Shown here: piece after piece, positions 47,983-60,232 of the stretch | How positions within the stretch are numbered: the first letter of the stretch is position 1 | How the letters are laid out: each line of letters starts with the position of its first letter | Translations under genes and position numbers: made by a program | Assembly: GCF_035917995.1 (NCBI RefSeq) | Contig: NZ_CP109131.1 | Coordinates: forward strand, 3,348,001 to 3,412,000 | DNA from: Streptosporangium sp. NBC_01755 | GTDB lineage: Bacteria > Actinomycetota > Actinomycetes > Streptosporangiales > Streptosporangiaceae | Direction of reading: 5' to 3' | DNA: 64,000 nucleotides | Notes under the pieces: generated by a model | Databases searched by the model: none | What the model saw: the letters and a program-made list of their open reading frames with translations, nothing else | What the model was told of the DNA's origin: nothing

Positions 47983-50039
47983 CGGATCGCGGGGATGGTC
48001 CCGGTGACGTCCTCCGACTCCTGCGGCACCGGGTCGGGCATGATCTCGCGGACCCGGTCGTAGATGAGCGAGGAGATCCGCTCCTGGGTCAGGGTCCCGT
48101 CGACGACCAGGTAGCGATCCGGCTCCGCGGCGGCCAGCGCCCGGAACTCGCGGCGGACGCGCTCGTGGAACTCCAGCGGCTCCGACTCGATGCGGTCGGC
48201 GGCCCCGCCCAGCCGGGCCAGCCCCACCGACGGCGGAGTGTCGATGAGCACGGTGAGGTCGGGGACGAGTCCTCCGGTGGCCCAGCCGTTGATCCTCTTG
48301 ACGTCCTCGATGTCCAGTGCCCGCCCCGCGCCCTGGTAGGCCAGCGACGAGTCGACGTACCGGTCGGAGATCACCAACGAGGCCCGGTGAAGGGCGGGGC
48401 GGATGACCTTCTCCACATGCTCGGCCCGATCGGCCGCGTACAACAGTGCCTCTGACCTCGCGGACAGTCCCTGGTGCACCGCGTCGAGCAGGATCGCACG
48501 CAGCCGCATGCCCACCTTGGTCGAGCCCGGCTCGCGGGTCTGTACGACGTCGAACCCCTGGTCGCGCAGCCAGATCGCCAGCAGCCTGGACTGAGTGGTC
48601 TTGCCCGACCCCTCACCGCCCTCGAACGCGATGAACATCCCGCGCGCCTGCTCGACGCTCTCCGGGGCGAACCGCTCCCCGCGCGCCGCGGCGATCAGGT
48701 CGGCGACGATCGAGACGCCCCTGCGGTCGTCCATCTGCCGTAGCGCGACGGTCCCGACGATCACCGCGAGCAGCCCGCCGACCAGCAGCACCAGGTTGGA
48801 GCCGTCGAACTGGTAGACCGGCTCCTGCCCGACCCTGATCTCCCGCTCGCCGAACAGGCCCGCCAGGGTCGGCGCGGCCGCGACCACCAGCAGCAGGGTC
48901 ACCCGGGCAAGCGACTGCAGGAAGGAGAACGTACGGCCCCGCAGGTTGTCGTCCACCTCCAGCCCGATCATCGTGTAGCCGATGATCCAGGCGATTCCCG
49001 CGCACGCGCCGAGCAGCACGGTCAGCAGGACGACGATCACCAGGTTGTGGACGAGCGCGATCGCGACGAGGACCACCCCGGCCACCACGATCGACAGGCC
49101 GAACAACCGCCGCCGCGACAGCTCCCGCAGCAGCCTCGGCCCAAAGAACATGCCGGACGCCATGCCGACGAAGACCGCCCCGAAGACCACGCCGTACGCC
49201 GCGTCACCGCCGCCCAGCGCGTCCACGTAGATCTTGGCCACCCCGACCACCGCGCCACCGGCGGCGAACGCGCCCAGCATGCCGATGATCAGACCGCGGA
49301 TCAGCCGGTTACCGCCGACGAACCGCCAACCCTCGAAGATCTGCCGCAGCACCGACGGGGTGGAGGTCGCGGCCCGCGCGCCGGCCTTCGGAATGTCCTT
49401 GAGCGAGAGGATGATGAAGGCCGAGACCAGGTAGGCGAGCGCGTTGATGAACAGCGCCAGGTAGGTCTCTCGCTGGGCGAAGAACGGCACCAGGTTGCCC
49501 AGGAAGTCGTCGGCGACCGACAGCACCGCGAACAGCAGCGCGGCGATCGGCGCGGTCCCGTACGTGACCAGGAGGTTGAGCTGGTTGGCCTCCTCCAGTC
49601 GCTCCTTGGGCACCAGGTTGGGCACCGTGGCGTCCTTGGCCGGAACCCAGAAGAGGTTGACGCACTCGACCAGGAACGTGGCGATGATCACCCACTGGTA
49701 GTTGCCGACCAGCGGAATCGACAGCACCAGCGCGAAGCGCAGGAAGTCGCAGAAGAACATCGTCATCCGCCGGTCGAACCGGTCGGCGAACGCCCCGGCG
49801 AGCGGGCCCAGCAGGATGGCGGGGAGCATCTTCGCCACGAAGACGCCCCCGATGGCCAGGCTCTGGACCTTGTAGCCGGATCCCACAGTGAGATTGCCCG
49901 CCAGGGCGGTCAGCGCCAGAAGGTTGAGCCAGTCTCCGAGACTGCACACCGACATCGCCGTCCACAACTTGCGGAACGGGGCGTTGGCCAGCACGTGGGG
50001 GGGTTTGCGTCGCGCGGTGCTCCGGCCAAGGGTGGTCAT
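47976..50039 (-). CDS. tmk: Fusion of an MFS-type membrane domain and thymidylate kinase
   Basis: A 687-residue protein from ATG 50039. Residues 1 to about 440 are an MFS-like transporter with about 12 membrane segments (for example SIPLVGNYQWVIIATFLVEC, AGVVLVAIALVHNLVIVVLL) and the loop motif GAFADRFDRR. A linker leads to a complete thymidylate kinase: P-loop FEGGEGSGKTTQ with K480, the DR(Y/H) region VISDRYVDSSLAYQGAG, and TREPGSTKVG. Thymidylate kinase phosphorylates dTMP to dTDP. This fusion also occurs in Streptomyces. The role of the membrane part is not known. Confidence 0.92.
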   Translation of the reverse strand: MTTLGRSTARRKPPHVLANAPFRKLWTAMSVCSLGDWLNLLALTALAGNLTVGSGYKVQSLAIGGVFVAKMLPAILLGPLAGAFADRFDRRMTMFFCDFLRFALVLSIPLVGNYQWVIIATFLVECVNLFWVPAKDATVPNLVPKERLEEANQLNLLVTYGTAPIAALLFAVLSVADDFLGNLVPFFAQRETYLALFINALAYLVSAFIILSLKDIPKAGARAATSTPSVLRQIFEGWRFVGGNRLIRGLIIGMLGAFAAGGAVVGVAKIYVDALGGGDAAYGVVFGAVFVGMASGMFFGPRLLRELSRRRLFGLSIVVAGVVLVAIALVHNLVIVVLLTVLLGACAGIAWIIGYTMIGLEVDDNLRGRTFSFLQSLARVTLLLVVAAAPTLAGLFGEREIRVGQEPVYQFDGSNLVLLVGGLLAVIVGTVALRQMDDRRGVSIVADLIAAARGERFAPESVEQARGMFIAFEGGEGSGKTTQSRLLAIWLRDQGFDVVQTREPGSTKVGMRLRAILLDAVHQGLSARSEALLYAADRAEHVEKVIRPALHRASLVISDRYVDSSLAYQGAGRALDIEDVKRINGWATGGLVPDLTVLIDTPPSVGLARLGGAADRIESEPLEFHERVRREFRALAAAEPDRYLVVDGTLTQERISSLIYDRVREIMPDPVPQESEDVTGTIPAIRD

Positions 50040-50221
50040 AGTGTCAGCGTATCCAGGTGCTCGCTGGGCTGGGGAAAACACGAGCCAGGCGGAAATGCCC
50101 GGCTGCCCGTCGCATGAGGGTAATACCTCCGCCCTGTGCCCCGCAGGTACCACACGTGAAAAGAATCGCTCGGTGCCCGTGTTTCCAGTGATGCGGCTCC
50201 GCGCCCTGACCGCCTCTCCCT

Positions 50222-50431
50222 GGACCGATGCCTGCGGCTCCGCGCCCCGCCCCGGCTCTCCCCGGACCGATGCCTGCGGCTCCGCGCCCCGCCCCGGCTC
50301 TCCCCGGACCGATGCCTGCGGCTCCGCGCCCCGCCCCGGCTCTCCCCGGACCGATGCCTGCGGCTCCGCGCCCCGCCCCGGCTCTCCCCGGACCGATGCC
50401 TGCGGCTCCGCGCCCCGCCCCGGCTCTCCCC
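50222..50431. repeat. Five perfect 42-bp tandem repeats upstream of MFS-tmk
   Basis: Five identical 42-bp units (50222, 50264, 50306, 50348 and 50390 to 50431), each beginning GGACCGATGCCTGCGGCTCC and very GC-rich, with degenerate partial copies on both sides. They lie in the 426-bp spacer between MFS-tmk and the metallophosphoesterase. One reading frame through them is open (14-residue period) but has no convincing start or conservation. Different from the 42-bp unit at the other end of the gene. Confidence 0.92.
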
Positions 50432-50465
50432 GGACCGATACGCCTGCTTCCCGCTCGGTGTGCGG

Positions 50466-51854
50466 TTACCGGAGTTTCTCGTTCCGGACTTCCAGCAGGG
50501 TTATCTCGGGTGGGGCACCCACCCGGACCGGCGGCCCCCAGAAACCCGCGCCCCGCGTCACGTAGACCCGGGTGCCGTCCACCTCACCGAGGCCGGAGAC
50601 GACCGGCTGCTGCATCGGGATGATCAGGTTAAAGGGGACCATCTGCCCGCCATGCGTGTGGCCGGACAGCTGGAGGTCCACGCCGTACCTGGCCGCCTGG
50701 ACTGCCTGGACCGGCTGGTGGGCGAGCAGGACCGTGGATCGGGAGCGGTCACGGCCACCCAGCGCCCGTTCGAAGTCCGGACCGTCACCCGAGGCGACAC
50801 CGCCGATGTCGTTGACCCCGGCGAGGTCGAGCACGGCTCCGGCGTGGGCGATCTCCACGCGCTCGTTGCCCAGCGGGCGGATACCGAGCCCGCGGAGCTC
50901 CTCGATCCACTCCTGCGGGCCATTGGCCGTGTAGTACTCGTGGTTGCCGGTGACGAAATAGGCACCGTAGCGGGATTCGAGATCCTTCAGCGGCCTGGCC
51001 AGCGTGCCGAGCTCGGCCACCGTGCCGTCGACCAGGTCGCCGACGACCGCGACCACGTCGGCCTCCAGCGAGTTGATCATGCGGACGATGCGCCGGGTGT
51101 GCGCCGTACCGGTGAGCGGGCCCAGGTGGATGTCGCTGACAACCGCGAACCGCAGGCCGTTCAGGCGCGGATCCAGCCTGGGCAGCACCACTCCGACCGA
51201 CTCGATCACCGGGTCGCCGAGAGCGGTCCTGACCCCGAACCCGATCGTGCCAAGCGCCCCCGCCCCGGCGGCGGCCGCCGCCGTACGGGCGATGAACAGC
51301 CTCCTGCCCATCCCAACGGTCTTCTCCGTTGCCCTCCCGGCACCCGGCACGACGACCACCCCGCCGATCGCGGACTCCCCACGGTGCGTCTGGGCCGAGG
51401 AGACGGACCGGCGGGAGTGCTCGGGGTGACCGGCGGCCACGGACGCCGGTGTGACGGCGGTTTCGGATCGAACGGCGAGCTCCAGCTGCCTGGCTCGTTC
51501 CGCGCGGCGGGCGGCCACCCCCGGCGGCACCCCGCGCCGCTCGGCCCGATGCTCCATCCCGCGCACCACCAGCAGTGCCACGGCCCTGGGGATCTCCAGG
51601 ACCGCCAGGAACACGACGAGATAGAACATCGTCGCGATCCAGAAGAATCCCGGCCAGGCCAGGAAGTGCCCCCACTCACTGCGGGAGGCGACCAGCGTCA
51701 CGGGTGCGAGCACGGCCAGGCCGACGAGGATCCAGGTCAGCACCCGGCGGATCCGCCCCGGCCGGGTGGTCGAGCGAATCAGGCGACGCCACAGGTAGTA
51801 GTGGACCACCGTGATCACACAGATGACCAGCGACACGAAGCCCACGATCGTCAC
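50466..51854 (-). CDS. Membrane-anchored metallophosphoesterase
   Basis: A 462-residue protein from GTG 51854 behind GAGAGAGG. The N-terminal 110 residues carry three or so membrane segments (TIVGFVSLVICVITVVHYYL, VLTWILVGLAVLAPVTLVAS, WIATMFYLVVFLAVL). After a variable linker comes the phosphoesterase domain with the metal motifs FAVVSDIHLG, VVGDLVDG, TGNHEYY, LAHQP and LSGHTHGGQ. Such enzymes hydrolyse phosphodiesters or phosphomonoesters; the substrate is unknown. The membrane part suggests lipid or envelope substrates. Confidence 0.9.
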   Translation of the reverse strand: MTIVGFVSLVICVITVVHYYLWRRLIRSTTRPGRIRRVLTWILVGLAVLAPVTLVASRSEWGHFLAWPGFFWIATMFYLVVFLAVLEIPRAVALLVVRGMEHRAERRGVPPGVAARRAERARQLELAVRSETAVTPASVAAGHPEHSRRSVSSAQTHRGESAIGGVVVVPGAGRATEKTVGMGRRLFIARTAAAAAGAGALGTIGFGVRTALGDPVIESVGVVLPRLDPRLNGLRFAVVSDIHLGPLTGTAHTRRIVRMINSLEADVVAVVGDLVDGTVAELGTLARPLKDLESRYGAYFVTGNHEYYTANGPQEWIEELRGLGIRPLGNERVEIAHAGAVLDLAGVNDIGGVASGDGPDFERALGGRDRSRSTVLLAHQPVQAVQAARYGVDLQLSGHTHGGQMVPFNLIIPMQQPVVSGLGEVDGTRVYVTRGAGFWGPPVRVGAPPEITLLEVRNEKLR

Positions 51855-51985
51855 TCGCCCTCTCTCGCGCCCACCGGCCATCTCCGGCGCGTTCCGAAGA
51901 ACGCCCGAAACGGCGAATGCGTTCCCAGCGGGTGCGGAAACCCTTCGAGCCAGAGCCCCGTACGAGGGGCCCTGGCTCGGCGGCG

Positions 51986-54637
<2,652 letters not shown>

Positions 54638-54794
54638 GCTGCTTCCTACCTCGCTGTTCGCATTCGTTCCCCGTTTACTTCCCCTCGGGTTACCCGATCT
54701 CAGTCGGGAACACTCCCAAGGAAAGCCGCAAGGACGCAGAATAAAGCCCTATGAGTGTCGACGTCCCTCGGCCCACCCTCGGAGACTAATCGCT

Positions 54795-54980
54795 GTGCTG
54801 GACTACTCCTACTTGGTTCTCCACCTCCCGCGTGGCACCTCCCGGGACGCAGCCCGCCGGATACTGACCGAACATGCAGAATACGGCGACTGGGAGCTCG
54901 ACCGCCTGCGACTGTATCCCGATGGCCGTCGAGACGTCCGACTGCGCCGGAAGATCATACGTGTGACCAGGACGATGTGA
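54795..54980 (+). CDS. DUF5703-like small protein
   Basis: A 61-residue plus-strand protein from GTG 54795. It reads LDYSYLVLHLPRGTSRDAAR, ILTEHAEYGDWELDRLRLYP and RRDVRLRRKIIRVTR, matching the DUF5703 family known from Actinobacteria (from memory). Function unknown. It diverges from topA with about 160 bp between starts. Confidence 0.85.
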   Translation: MLDYSYLVLHLPRGTSRDAARRILTEHAEYGDWELDRLRLYPDGRRDVRLRRKIIRVTRTM

Positions 54981-55173
54981 TTCCGGACATGGCTTTGCCC
55001 GCCCCGGGCCGCGCCCCCGGAACGGGCAAAGCTTCTGTGCCTCGCCACGCGAGCGAGCGCCGCACCACGCAGGCGCGATCATCCTGTCTCGCCGCCGTCG
55101 AGGCGTCTGCGCGCCTTCCTCAGTGGCTCTGAAGTGGCTCTGAGGAGGGCATGCCTAATGGGTGACTAATGCC

Positions 55174-57423
55174 TTACTTTTTGCCGAACCGGATGCGGCG
55201 GGTGGTGCCGAAGACAGTCGCGGAAGCCGCGGCCAGCGCACCGATCAGCAGGGTGACCAGGGAACCGACGTTCATTCCGATCACGCCGACGGGCTGAGCC
55301 GCACTCATCAGCCCCAGGTCACGGGTCGGCAGGTTGCCGGCCGGAGTGGATGACGCCAGGCCCATGACGGGAGCCAGCGGCGAGCTACTGTCGGGCGCCG
55401 CGGCCCGCTTGCTCACCGGGGTGGCGGGCATGACGGGGAGCTCGGGCAGACCGGCGGCGGCCGGAAGCTGAGACCGGCCCGCCTCCTGGGCCTCCTGGGC
55501 ACCGCGGGCGTCGGACGGCGACGCCTGACCGGCCTCGCCGCCGACCCCCGGAACGGCGGGGAGGACGGACAGCAGGCCACTGGTCCTGTGCCTGCCGGGC
55601 TTGCCGTCCCAGTCACCGCGGCCACCACTGCGATCATCGTTGTAGTCGCCCTTGTGGCCACCCCACTGACCGCCGTTGTGACCACCCCCGTGGCCGCCCC
55701 ACTGGCCGCCGCCCGGCCCCCCGACACGGGAGCCGCCGAGGCAGCCCGCGGCGGCGTCGCCCAGGACGGCCACCGCGTTGCCGCAGACGTTGATCGGCGC
55801 GGTGATCGGCGCGACCACCTGGTTGCCGCCCAGGACGCTGCCCTGCCCGGAGGTGCGGTTGCCACCGGCCCCCGCACCCGCACCGCCGGAGACCGAGGCG
55901 CCGCCCCTGCACCCGGCCGCGGCCCGGCCGAGCACGCCCACCGCGTTGCCGCAGACGTTGACGGGCGCGGTGATCGGCGCCACCACCTGGTTGCCGCCAC
56001 CGATGCTGTGATCACCGTTCGTGCGGTTGCCACCGGCACCACCGCCACCGGGGCCACCGGTCCCGACGGACGCACCACCCTGACAGCCGGCGAAGGCCCC
56101 ACCCAGGACGGCCACCGCGTTGCCGCAGACGTTGATCGGCGCGGTGATCGGCGCGACCACCTGGTTGCCGCCCAGGACGCTGCCCCGCCCGGAGGTGCGG
56201 TTACCACCCGCGCCGCCGCCCCGGCCCGTCCCCGCGGACGAACCGCCCGGGCAGCCCGCCTGGCCGTTGCCGACGGCGCTGCCGCAGACGTTGGCGGGCG
56301 CCGTGATCGGCGCGACCACCTGATTGCCGCTACCGGCTCCGAAACGCCCGTCGGTGTCGTTTCCTGGCCGGCCGTAACCCGAGCCGGGGCCGCCGGGACG
56401 CGGGCCGCGCTCCCAGCCGCCGCCGTGGCCACCATGGTCTCCACGCCCACCATGGTCTCCACGCCCCCCGTGGTCTCCGTGACCGCCGTAACCCGGCTTA
56501 CCCGGCCGGTCGGGCTTGCCAGGGCCGCCGTGCTCTCCGGGGCCACCCGGCCGTCCCGGACCACCGGGGTGCCCAGGACCGCCAGGCTGTCCGTGCCCAC
56601 CGGGCTGTCCGTGCCCACCGGGGTGCCCAGGACCACCGGGCTGTCCGGGTCCACCGGGCTGCCCCGGCCTGCCGGGCCTGCCGCCGACGACCTCGGCACC
56701 GCCCTCGCAGCCGGAGAACGCCTCGCCGACGACGGCGACCGAGTTGCCACAGATGTTGATCGGCGCGGTGATCGGCGCGACCACCTGGTTGCCGCCCAGG
56801 ACGCTGCCCCGCCCGGAGGTGCGGTTACCACCGGCCCCACCGCCACCGTTCCCGCCCTGGTTGCTCACCGAGGCACCACCCCGGCAACCGGCGGTTGCCC
56901 CACCGAAGATCGCGAAAGAGTTGCCGCAGGCGTTGATCGGCGCGGTGATCGGCGCCACCACCTGGTTGCCGCCACCGATGCTGTGATCACCGTTTGTACG
57001 GTTGCCACTGGCACCGCCACCGTTCCCGCCCTGGTTGCTCACCGAGGCACCACCCCGGCAACCCGCCTCGGAACGGCCGACCACCGACACCGCGTTGCCG
57101 CAGGCGTTGACGGGCGCGGTGATCGGCGCGACCACCTGGTTGCCGCCCAGGACGCTGCCCCGCCCGGAGGTCTCGTTGCCTCCCGCTCCGCCGCCACCGT
57201 TCTCGACGGACGCGCCACCCTCGGAGGAGGCGGACGACTGTCCGGCCACAGCGGCGGCGTTGCCGCTGATGTCGATCGGCAGGGTGATCGGAAGGTTGAC
57301 CTGGTTTCCTCCGGCGATCGAGTGGTCACCGTCGGTGTCGGCGAAGGCCGTACCGCCACCCATGGCCATGACGCCCAGTGCGAGCAGTGCCGCGGGGGCC
57401 GTGCCCCTAACCCACGTACGCAT
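55174..57423 (-). CDS. Giant chaplin with eight chaplin domains and a collagen-like spacer
   Basis: A 749-residue secreted protein from ATG 57423 (AGGAG upstream), with a signal peptide ending near AFA-DTD. Eight chaplin domains follow: 34-73, 88-128, 147-187, 206-246, 361-397, 414-453, 472-512 and 528-568, each with the core [12 protein letters not shown]. Domains 2-8 carry two Cys (for example C108/C122, C547/C561; spacing 14, but 11 in domain 5); domain 1 has none. Residues 249-312 are GlyXY-type PGGPG repeats, followed by His/Gly-rich repeats. The C-terminus has one membrane span (about 713-738) and RRIRFGKK, without a clear LPxTG. Chaplins are surface amyloids for aerial growth in Streptomyces. 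Confidence 0.9.
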   Translation of the reverse strand: MRTWVRGTAPAALLALGVMAMGGGTAFADTDGDHSIAGGNQVNLPITLPIDISGNAAAVAGQSSASSEGGASVENGGGGAGGNETSGRGSVLGGNQVVAPITAPVNACGNAVSVVGRSEAGCRGGASVSNQGGNGGGASGNRTNGDHSIGGGNQVVAPITAPINACGNSFAIFGGATAGCRGGASVSNQGGNGGGGAGGNRTSGRGSVLGGNQVVAPITAPINICGNSVAVVGEAFSGCEGGAEVVGGRPGRPGQPGGPGQPGGPGHPGGHGQPGGHGQPGGPGHPGGPGRPGGPGEHGGPGKPDRPGKPGYGGHGDHGGRGDHGGRGDHGGHGGGWERGPRPGGPGSGYGRPGNDTDGRFGAGSGNQVVAPITAPANVCGSAVGNGQAGCPGGSSAGTGRGGGAGGNRTSGRGSVLGGNQVVAPITAPINVCGNAVAVLGGAFAGCQGGASVGTGGPGGGGAGGNRTNGDHSIGGGNQVVAPITAPVNVCGNAVGVLGRAAAGCRGGASVSGGAGAGAGGNRTSGQGSVLGGNQVVAPITAPINVCGNAVAVLGDAAAGCLGGSRVGGPGGGQWGGHGGGHNGGQWGGHKGDYNDDRSGGRGDWDGKPGRHRTSGLLSVLPAVPGVGGEAGQASPSDARGAQEAQEAGRSQLPAAAGLPELPVMPATPVSKRAAAPDSSSPLAPVMGLASSTPAGNLPTRDLGLMSAAQPVGVIGMNVGSLVTLLIGALAAASATVFGTTRRIRFGKK

Positions 57424-57668
57424 GATTGAAGCTCCTAGCAGTCTCGGGGGGACCTGACCCTCGTGAGGGCGTGCGAGGCCATGCGAGGACCGGACAGGTC
57501 CGCACAGCGGAGGCCCCGACGGGCCGTCACGAGGAGTTGGGAACTGGCTGTTCGTCGACCTGCTCACCGCTCACCGATGGAGCGGCTCTCCTGGAAACGG
57601 AGGATCGAGGCAGGCTCCGCGACCGGCGGATCACTCGAAAGGAGATCAGGCCGGCCTACGAGACGATG

Positions 57669-58289
57669 TCAGTCAGGGGAGAAGGAAGGGTCGTCCGCCG
57701 CTGTGCGGACGACAGGAGGGAGCACGAACGCCAGCGGAGCACGCTGCGTCGTCAGTCGCGGGTCGTAGGCGAACCACGCGACATCCCCCGGACCCGATCC
57801 GAAGAGGCCGGATCCACCACCGCTCTGGGGCACGAATCCATTGGCGCCAGAACCATGGTCGACGGTGGCGGGTGCCGGGACCCCCGGCTTGGACTGGCTG
57901 GTGAGCCCGTCCACACCTCGCCCCGCCATGGCTTCGGCGTTGTCCGTCGCCGACGGTTTGCCGCTGCCCGTGGGGAAGTCATCGGGGTTCGAAACCGATC
58001 CGGAAGCGGCTGTGTCGAGGGTCTGGGAACGGGCCACTCCTGTCTCCGCGGTGGCGTCCGCGACCGCAGGAGTGGCATTGAGGAAGCCGAAGACGATCGC
58101 GAGCAGCCATGCGGCGGCCAGGAGGCCGCCGATGGCGAGGGCTTGCCTGACGCCCCACCGAGTGCCGGCCGCGAACCGCGCCATCCGGTCAGCTCGGTCG
58201 GGGATCGTGTCGTCGACGGAAAGGGCCACGGGCACACACCGAGCAGCGGGCGAGGACGCCCTCCACTGCTCCTGCGGCACGCGCGCCAC
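57669..58289 (-). CDS. Membrane protein upstream of the chaplin gene, unknown
   Basis: A 206-residue protein from GTG 58289 (GGGAGG just upstream). Residues about 40-75 hold one membrane segment (QALAIGGLLAAAWLLAIVFG), and the rest is a Ser/Gly/Asp-rich extracytoplasmic tail ending LPPVVRTAADDPSFSPD. No family recognised. It lies 245 bp upstream of the chaplin on the same strand, so a role in its export or surface assembly is possible but only inferred. Confidence 0.7.
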   Translation of the reverse strand: MARVPQEQWRASSPAARCVPVALSVDDTIPDRADRMARFAAGTRWGVRQALAIGGLLAAAWLLAIVFGFLNATPAVADATAETGVARSQTLDTAASGSVSNPDDFPTGSGKPSATDNAEAMAGRGVDGLTSQSKPGVPAPATVDHGSGANGFVPQSGGGSGLFGSGPGDVAWFAYDPRLTTQRAPLAFVLPPVVRTAADDPSFSPD

Positions 58290-58398
58290 ATGACCTCCCA
58301 AAGCTCCTGGACAGGCCCGCTTGAACACAAGCCAACCCTCGACGGAGAGTCACGCTAGCACTACATGGAGTCAGTGCAACGGATTTCCCGAGAACGGG

Positions 58399-59706
58399 TC
58401 AGCAGCCGTCCAGGAATCGGTCAAGAACCCGGACCCCGAACTGAAGCGAATCCACCGGCACCCTCTCGTCCACCCCGTGGAACATCCCGGAAAAGTCCAG
58501 GTCGGCGGGGAGCTTCAGCGGCGCGAACCCGAACCCCCGGATTCCCATCCGGCTGAACGCCTTCAGGTCCGTACCCCCCGACAGCGTGTACGGCACGGCC
58601 AGCGCGCCCGGGTCCTCGGCGAGAAGGGCATCGGCCATCGCGCGCACCAGCGGCCCGTCGAAACCGGTCTCGATGGCGATGTCGTGATAGATGAACTCCC
58701 TGGTCACATTGGGGCCGAGCAGTTCGTCGACGGTCTGGAGGAACTCGTCCTCATATCCCGGCAGGAAGCGGCCGTCCACGTGCGCGGTAGCGGCCTGGGG
58801 GATCACGTTGGCCTTGTAGCCGGCCTCCAGCATCGTGGGGTTGGTGGTGTTGCGCAGCGTGGCGCCGATCATCCGCGCCAGCGGCCCCAGCTTGGCGACG
58901 GTCTTCTCCGCGTCGTCCAGGTCGAGCTCCAGCTCCAGCGCCCTGGAGGTCTCCTCCAGGAACGTCCGCACCGTCCGCGTCATCCGTACCGGCCACTCGT
59001 AACGCCCGATGCGGCCCACCGCCTCGGCCAGCTCGGTGACCGCGTTCTCGGCGTTGAGCATCGAGCCGTGCCCGGCCCGGCCCGTGGCGGTCAGGCGCAT
59101 CCAGGCGATGCCCTTCTCCGCCGCCTCGATCAGATAAAGCCTGCGCGCCTCGTCGATGGAGACGCTGAACCCGCCCACCTCGCCGATCGCCTCCGAGCAC
59201 CCGTCGAACAGGTCCTTGTGCTGCTCGGTCAGCCACTGCGCACCGTAGTGGCCCCCGGCCTCCTCGTCGGCGGTGAAGGCCAGCACCACGTCCCTCGGCG
59301 GGCGGCGCCCCTCGCTGAGCCGCTGCCGTACGACCGCGAGGATCATCGCGTCCATGTCCTTCATGTCGACCGCGCCACGTCCCCAGACACAGCCGTCCGC
59401 GATCTCGCCGCTGAGCGGGTGGTGTGCCCAGTCGGCGGCGTTGAAGGGCACGACGTCCAGATGTCCGTGCAGCAGCAGCGCGTCCCGCGAGGAGTCCTCC
59501 CCCGCGATGCGGGCGATCACGTTGGCCCGGCCCCGGTCCGACTCCAGGATCTGCGGCTCCAGCCCGACCTCGGCCAGCTTCTCGGCCACGTACTCGGCGG
59601 CGGCCCGCTCTCCGGGTCCCGAATTGTCACCCGCGTTGGTCGAGTCGATCCGGATCAGGTCGCGGCACAGCCCGACGACCTCGTCCTCACCGTTGAGCGT
59701 GGCCAT
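58399..59706 (-). CDS. M20-family metallopeptidase/deacylase
   Basis: A 435-residue protein with the M20 metal site: LLLHGHLDVVP, RGAVDMKDMDAMI and FTADEEAGGHYGAQWL. The dimerisation domain lies about residues 200-330 (RLTATGRAGHGSMLNAENAV, NVIPQAATAHVDGRFLPG). The C-terminus has LSGGTDLKAFSRMGIRGFGF and FHGVDERVPVDSLQFG. Members cleave peptides or acyl-amino acids with two zinc or cobalt ions; the substrate cannot be read. An intracellular dipeptidase or acyl-amino-acid hydrolase is likely. Confidence 0.92.
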   Translation of the reverse strand: MATLNGEDEVVGLCRDLIRIDSTNAGDNSGPGERAAAEYVAEKLAEVGLEPQILESDRGRANVIARIAGEDSSRDALLLHGHLDVVPFNAADWAHHPLSGEIADGCVWGRGAVDMKDMDAMILAVVRQRLSEGRRPPRDVVLAFTADEEAGGHYGAQWLTEQHKDLFDGCSEAIGEVGGFSVSIDEARRLYLIEAAEKGIAWMRLTATGRAGHGSMLNAENAVTELAEAVGRIGRYEWPVRMTRTVRTFLEETSRALELELDLDDAEKTVAKLGPLARMIGATLRNTTNPTMLEAGYKANVIPQAATAHVDGRFLPGYEDEFLQTVDELLGPNVTREFIYHDIAIETGFDGPLVRAMADALLAEDPGALAVPYTLSGGTDLKAFSRMGIRGFGFAPLKLPADLDFSGMFHGVDERVPVDSLQFGVRVLDRFLDGC

Positions 59707-59870
59707 GTGGACTCCTTGAGTTCGGTACGGCTTCCCCTCCCATCCTCCCGCCGTACCCCCCTCCCCGGCACCCCGCTCGCACCTGCTCTCTTACCGATAT
59801 GACGCAAGCCCAAGAGTTTGCTAACCTAAGTCCGCCGACGCGGGATGACGGTCCCGCGTGCAGGCACCAC

Positions 59871-59956
59871 GTCCGGGTGGCGGAATAGGCAGACGCGCTA
59901 GCTTGAGGTGCTAGTGCCCTTTGCGGGGCATGGGGGTTCAAGTCCCCCCTCGGACA
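59871..59956 (+). tRNA. tRNA-Leu (anticodon GAG)
   Basis: An 86-base class II tRNA on the plus strand. Acceptor GTCCGGG (59871-59877) pairs with CTCGGAC (59949-59955) with one G-U; discriminator A at 59956. The anticodon arm is CTAGC-TTGAGGT-GCTAG with anticodon GAG. A long variable arm (TGCCCTTTGCGGGGCA) and the T arm GGGGGTTCAAGTCCCCC are seen. No CCA is encoded. Confidence 0.95.
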
Positions 59957-59975
59957 CAAACCGGTCGCCTATGGG

Positions 59976-60005
59976 GTCCTGGTCATGTGTACACGTGACC
60001 AGGAC
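59976..60005 (+). terminator. Hairpin terminator after tRNA-Leu
   Basis: GTCCTGGTCA pairs with TGACCAGGAC around a further paired GTGTACAC centre, a 30-base near-perfect palindrome followed by TTTCTGTTTT. This is a good intrinsic terminator for the tRNA transcript. Confidence 0.88.
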
Positions 60006-60232
60006 TTTCTGTTTTGACGGGTGGTAGATCATCCGCAATCCGATGTTCGCGTAGATCTTGGCCTTCCGGATCGGGTCAGCATTCGAGAGAACTCGCACCA
60101 TGTCTCCAAGCCGAACGGAAGTACGCCTCTGCGCACCTGCTCCTCACGGACGTGGCAGCGCAACCGCCCGGCCATTGGTTTGACACCGGGTACGGGCCGG
60201 ACGGCGGAAACCGCCGCCCGGCCCGAATCGGA

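Noticed and set aside
50222..50431. CRISPR-like array
   Set aside because: The units are contiguous with no spacers and there are no cas genes in the window, so these are tandem repeats.
50160..50565. A repetitive protein with 14-residue units read through the 42-bp array
   Set aside because: The unit length is a multiple of three, so any frame without stops is repetitive. No start signal or secretion sequence supports translation.
55174..55300. LPxTG sortase signal at the end of the chaplin (LPTRD before a membrane span)
   Set aside because: LPTRD does not fit LPxTG or LAxTG and lies too far from the membrane segment; a plain membrane anchor is the safer reading.
55588..57429. A 613-residue plus-strand frame across the chaplin gene
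   Set aside because: Mirror of the chaplin repeats; its apparent repeat structure comes from the chaplin coding sequence.
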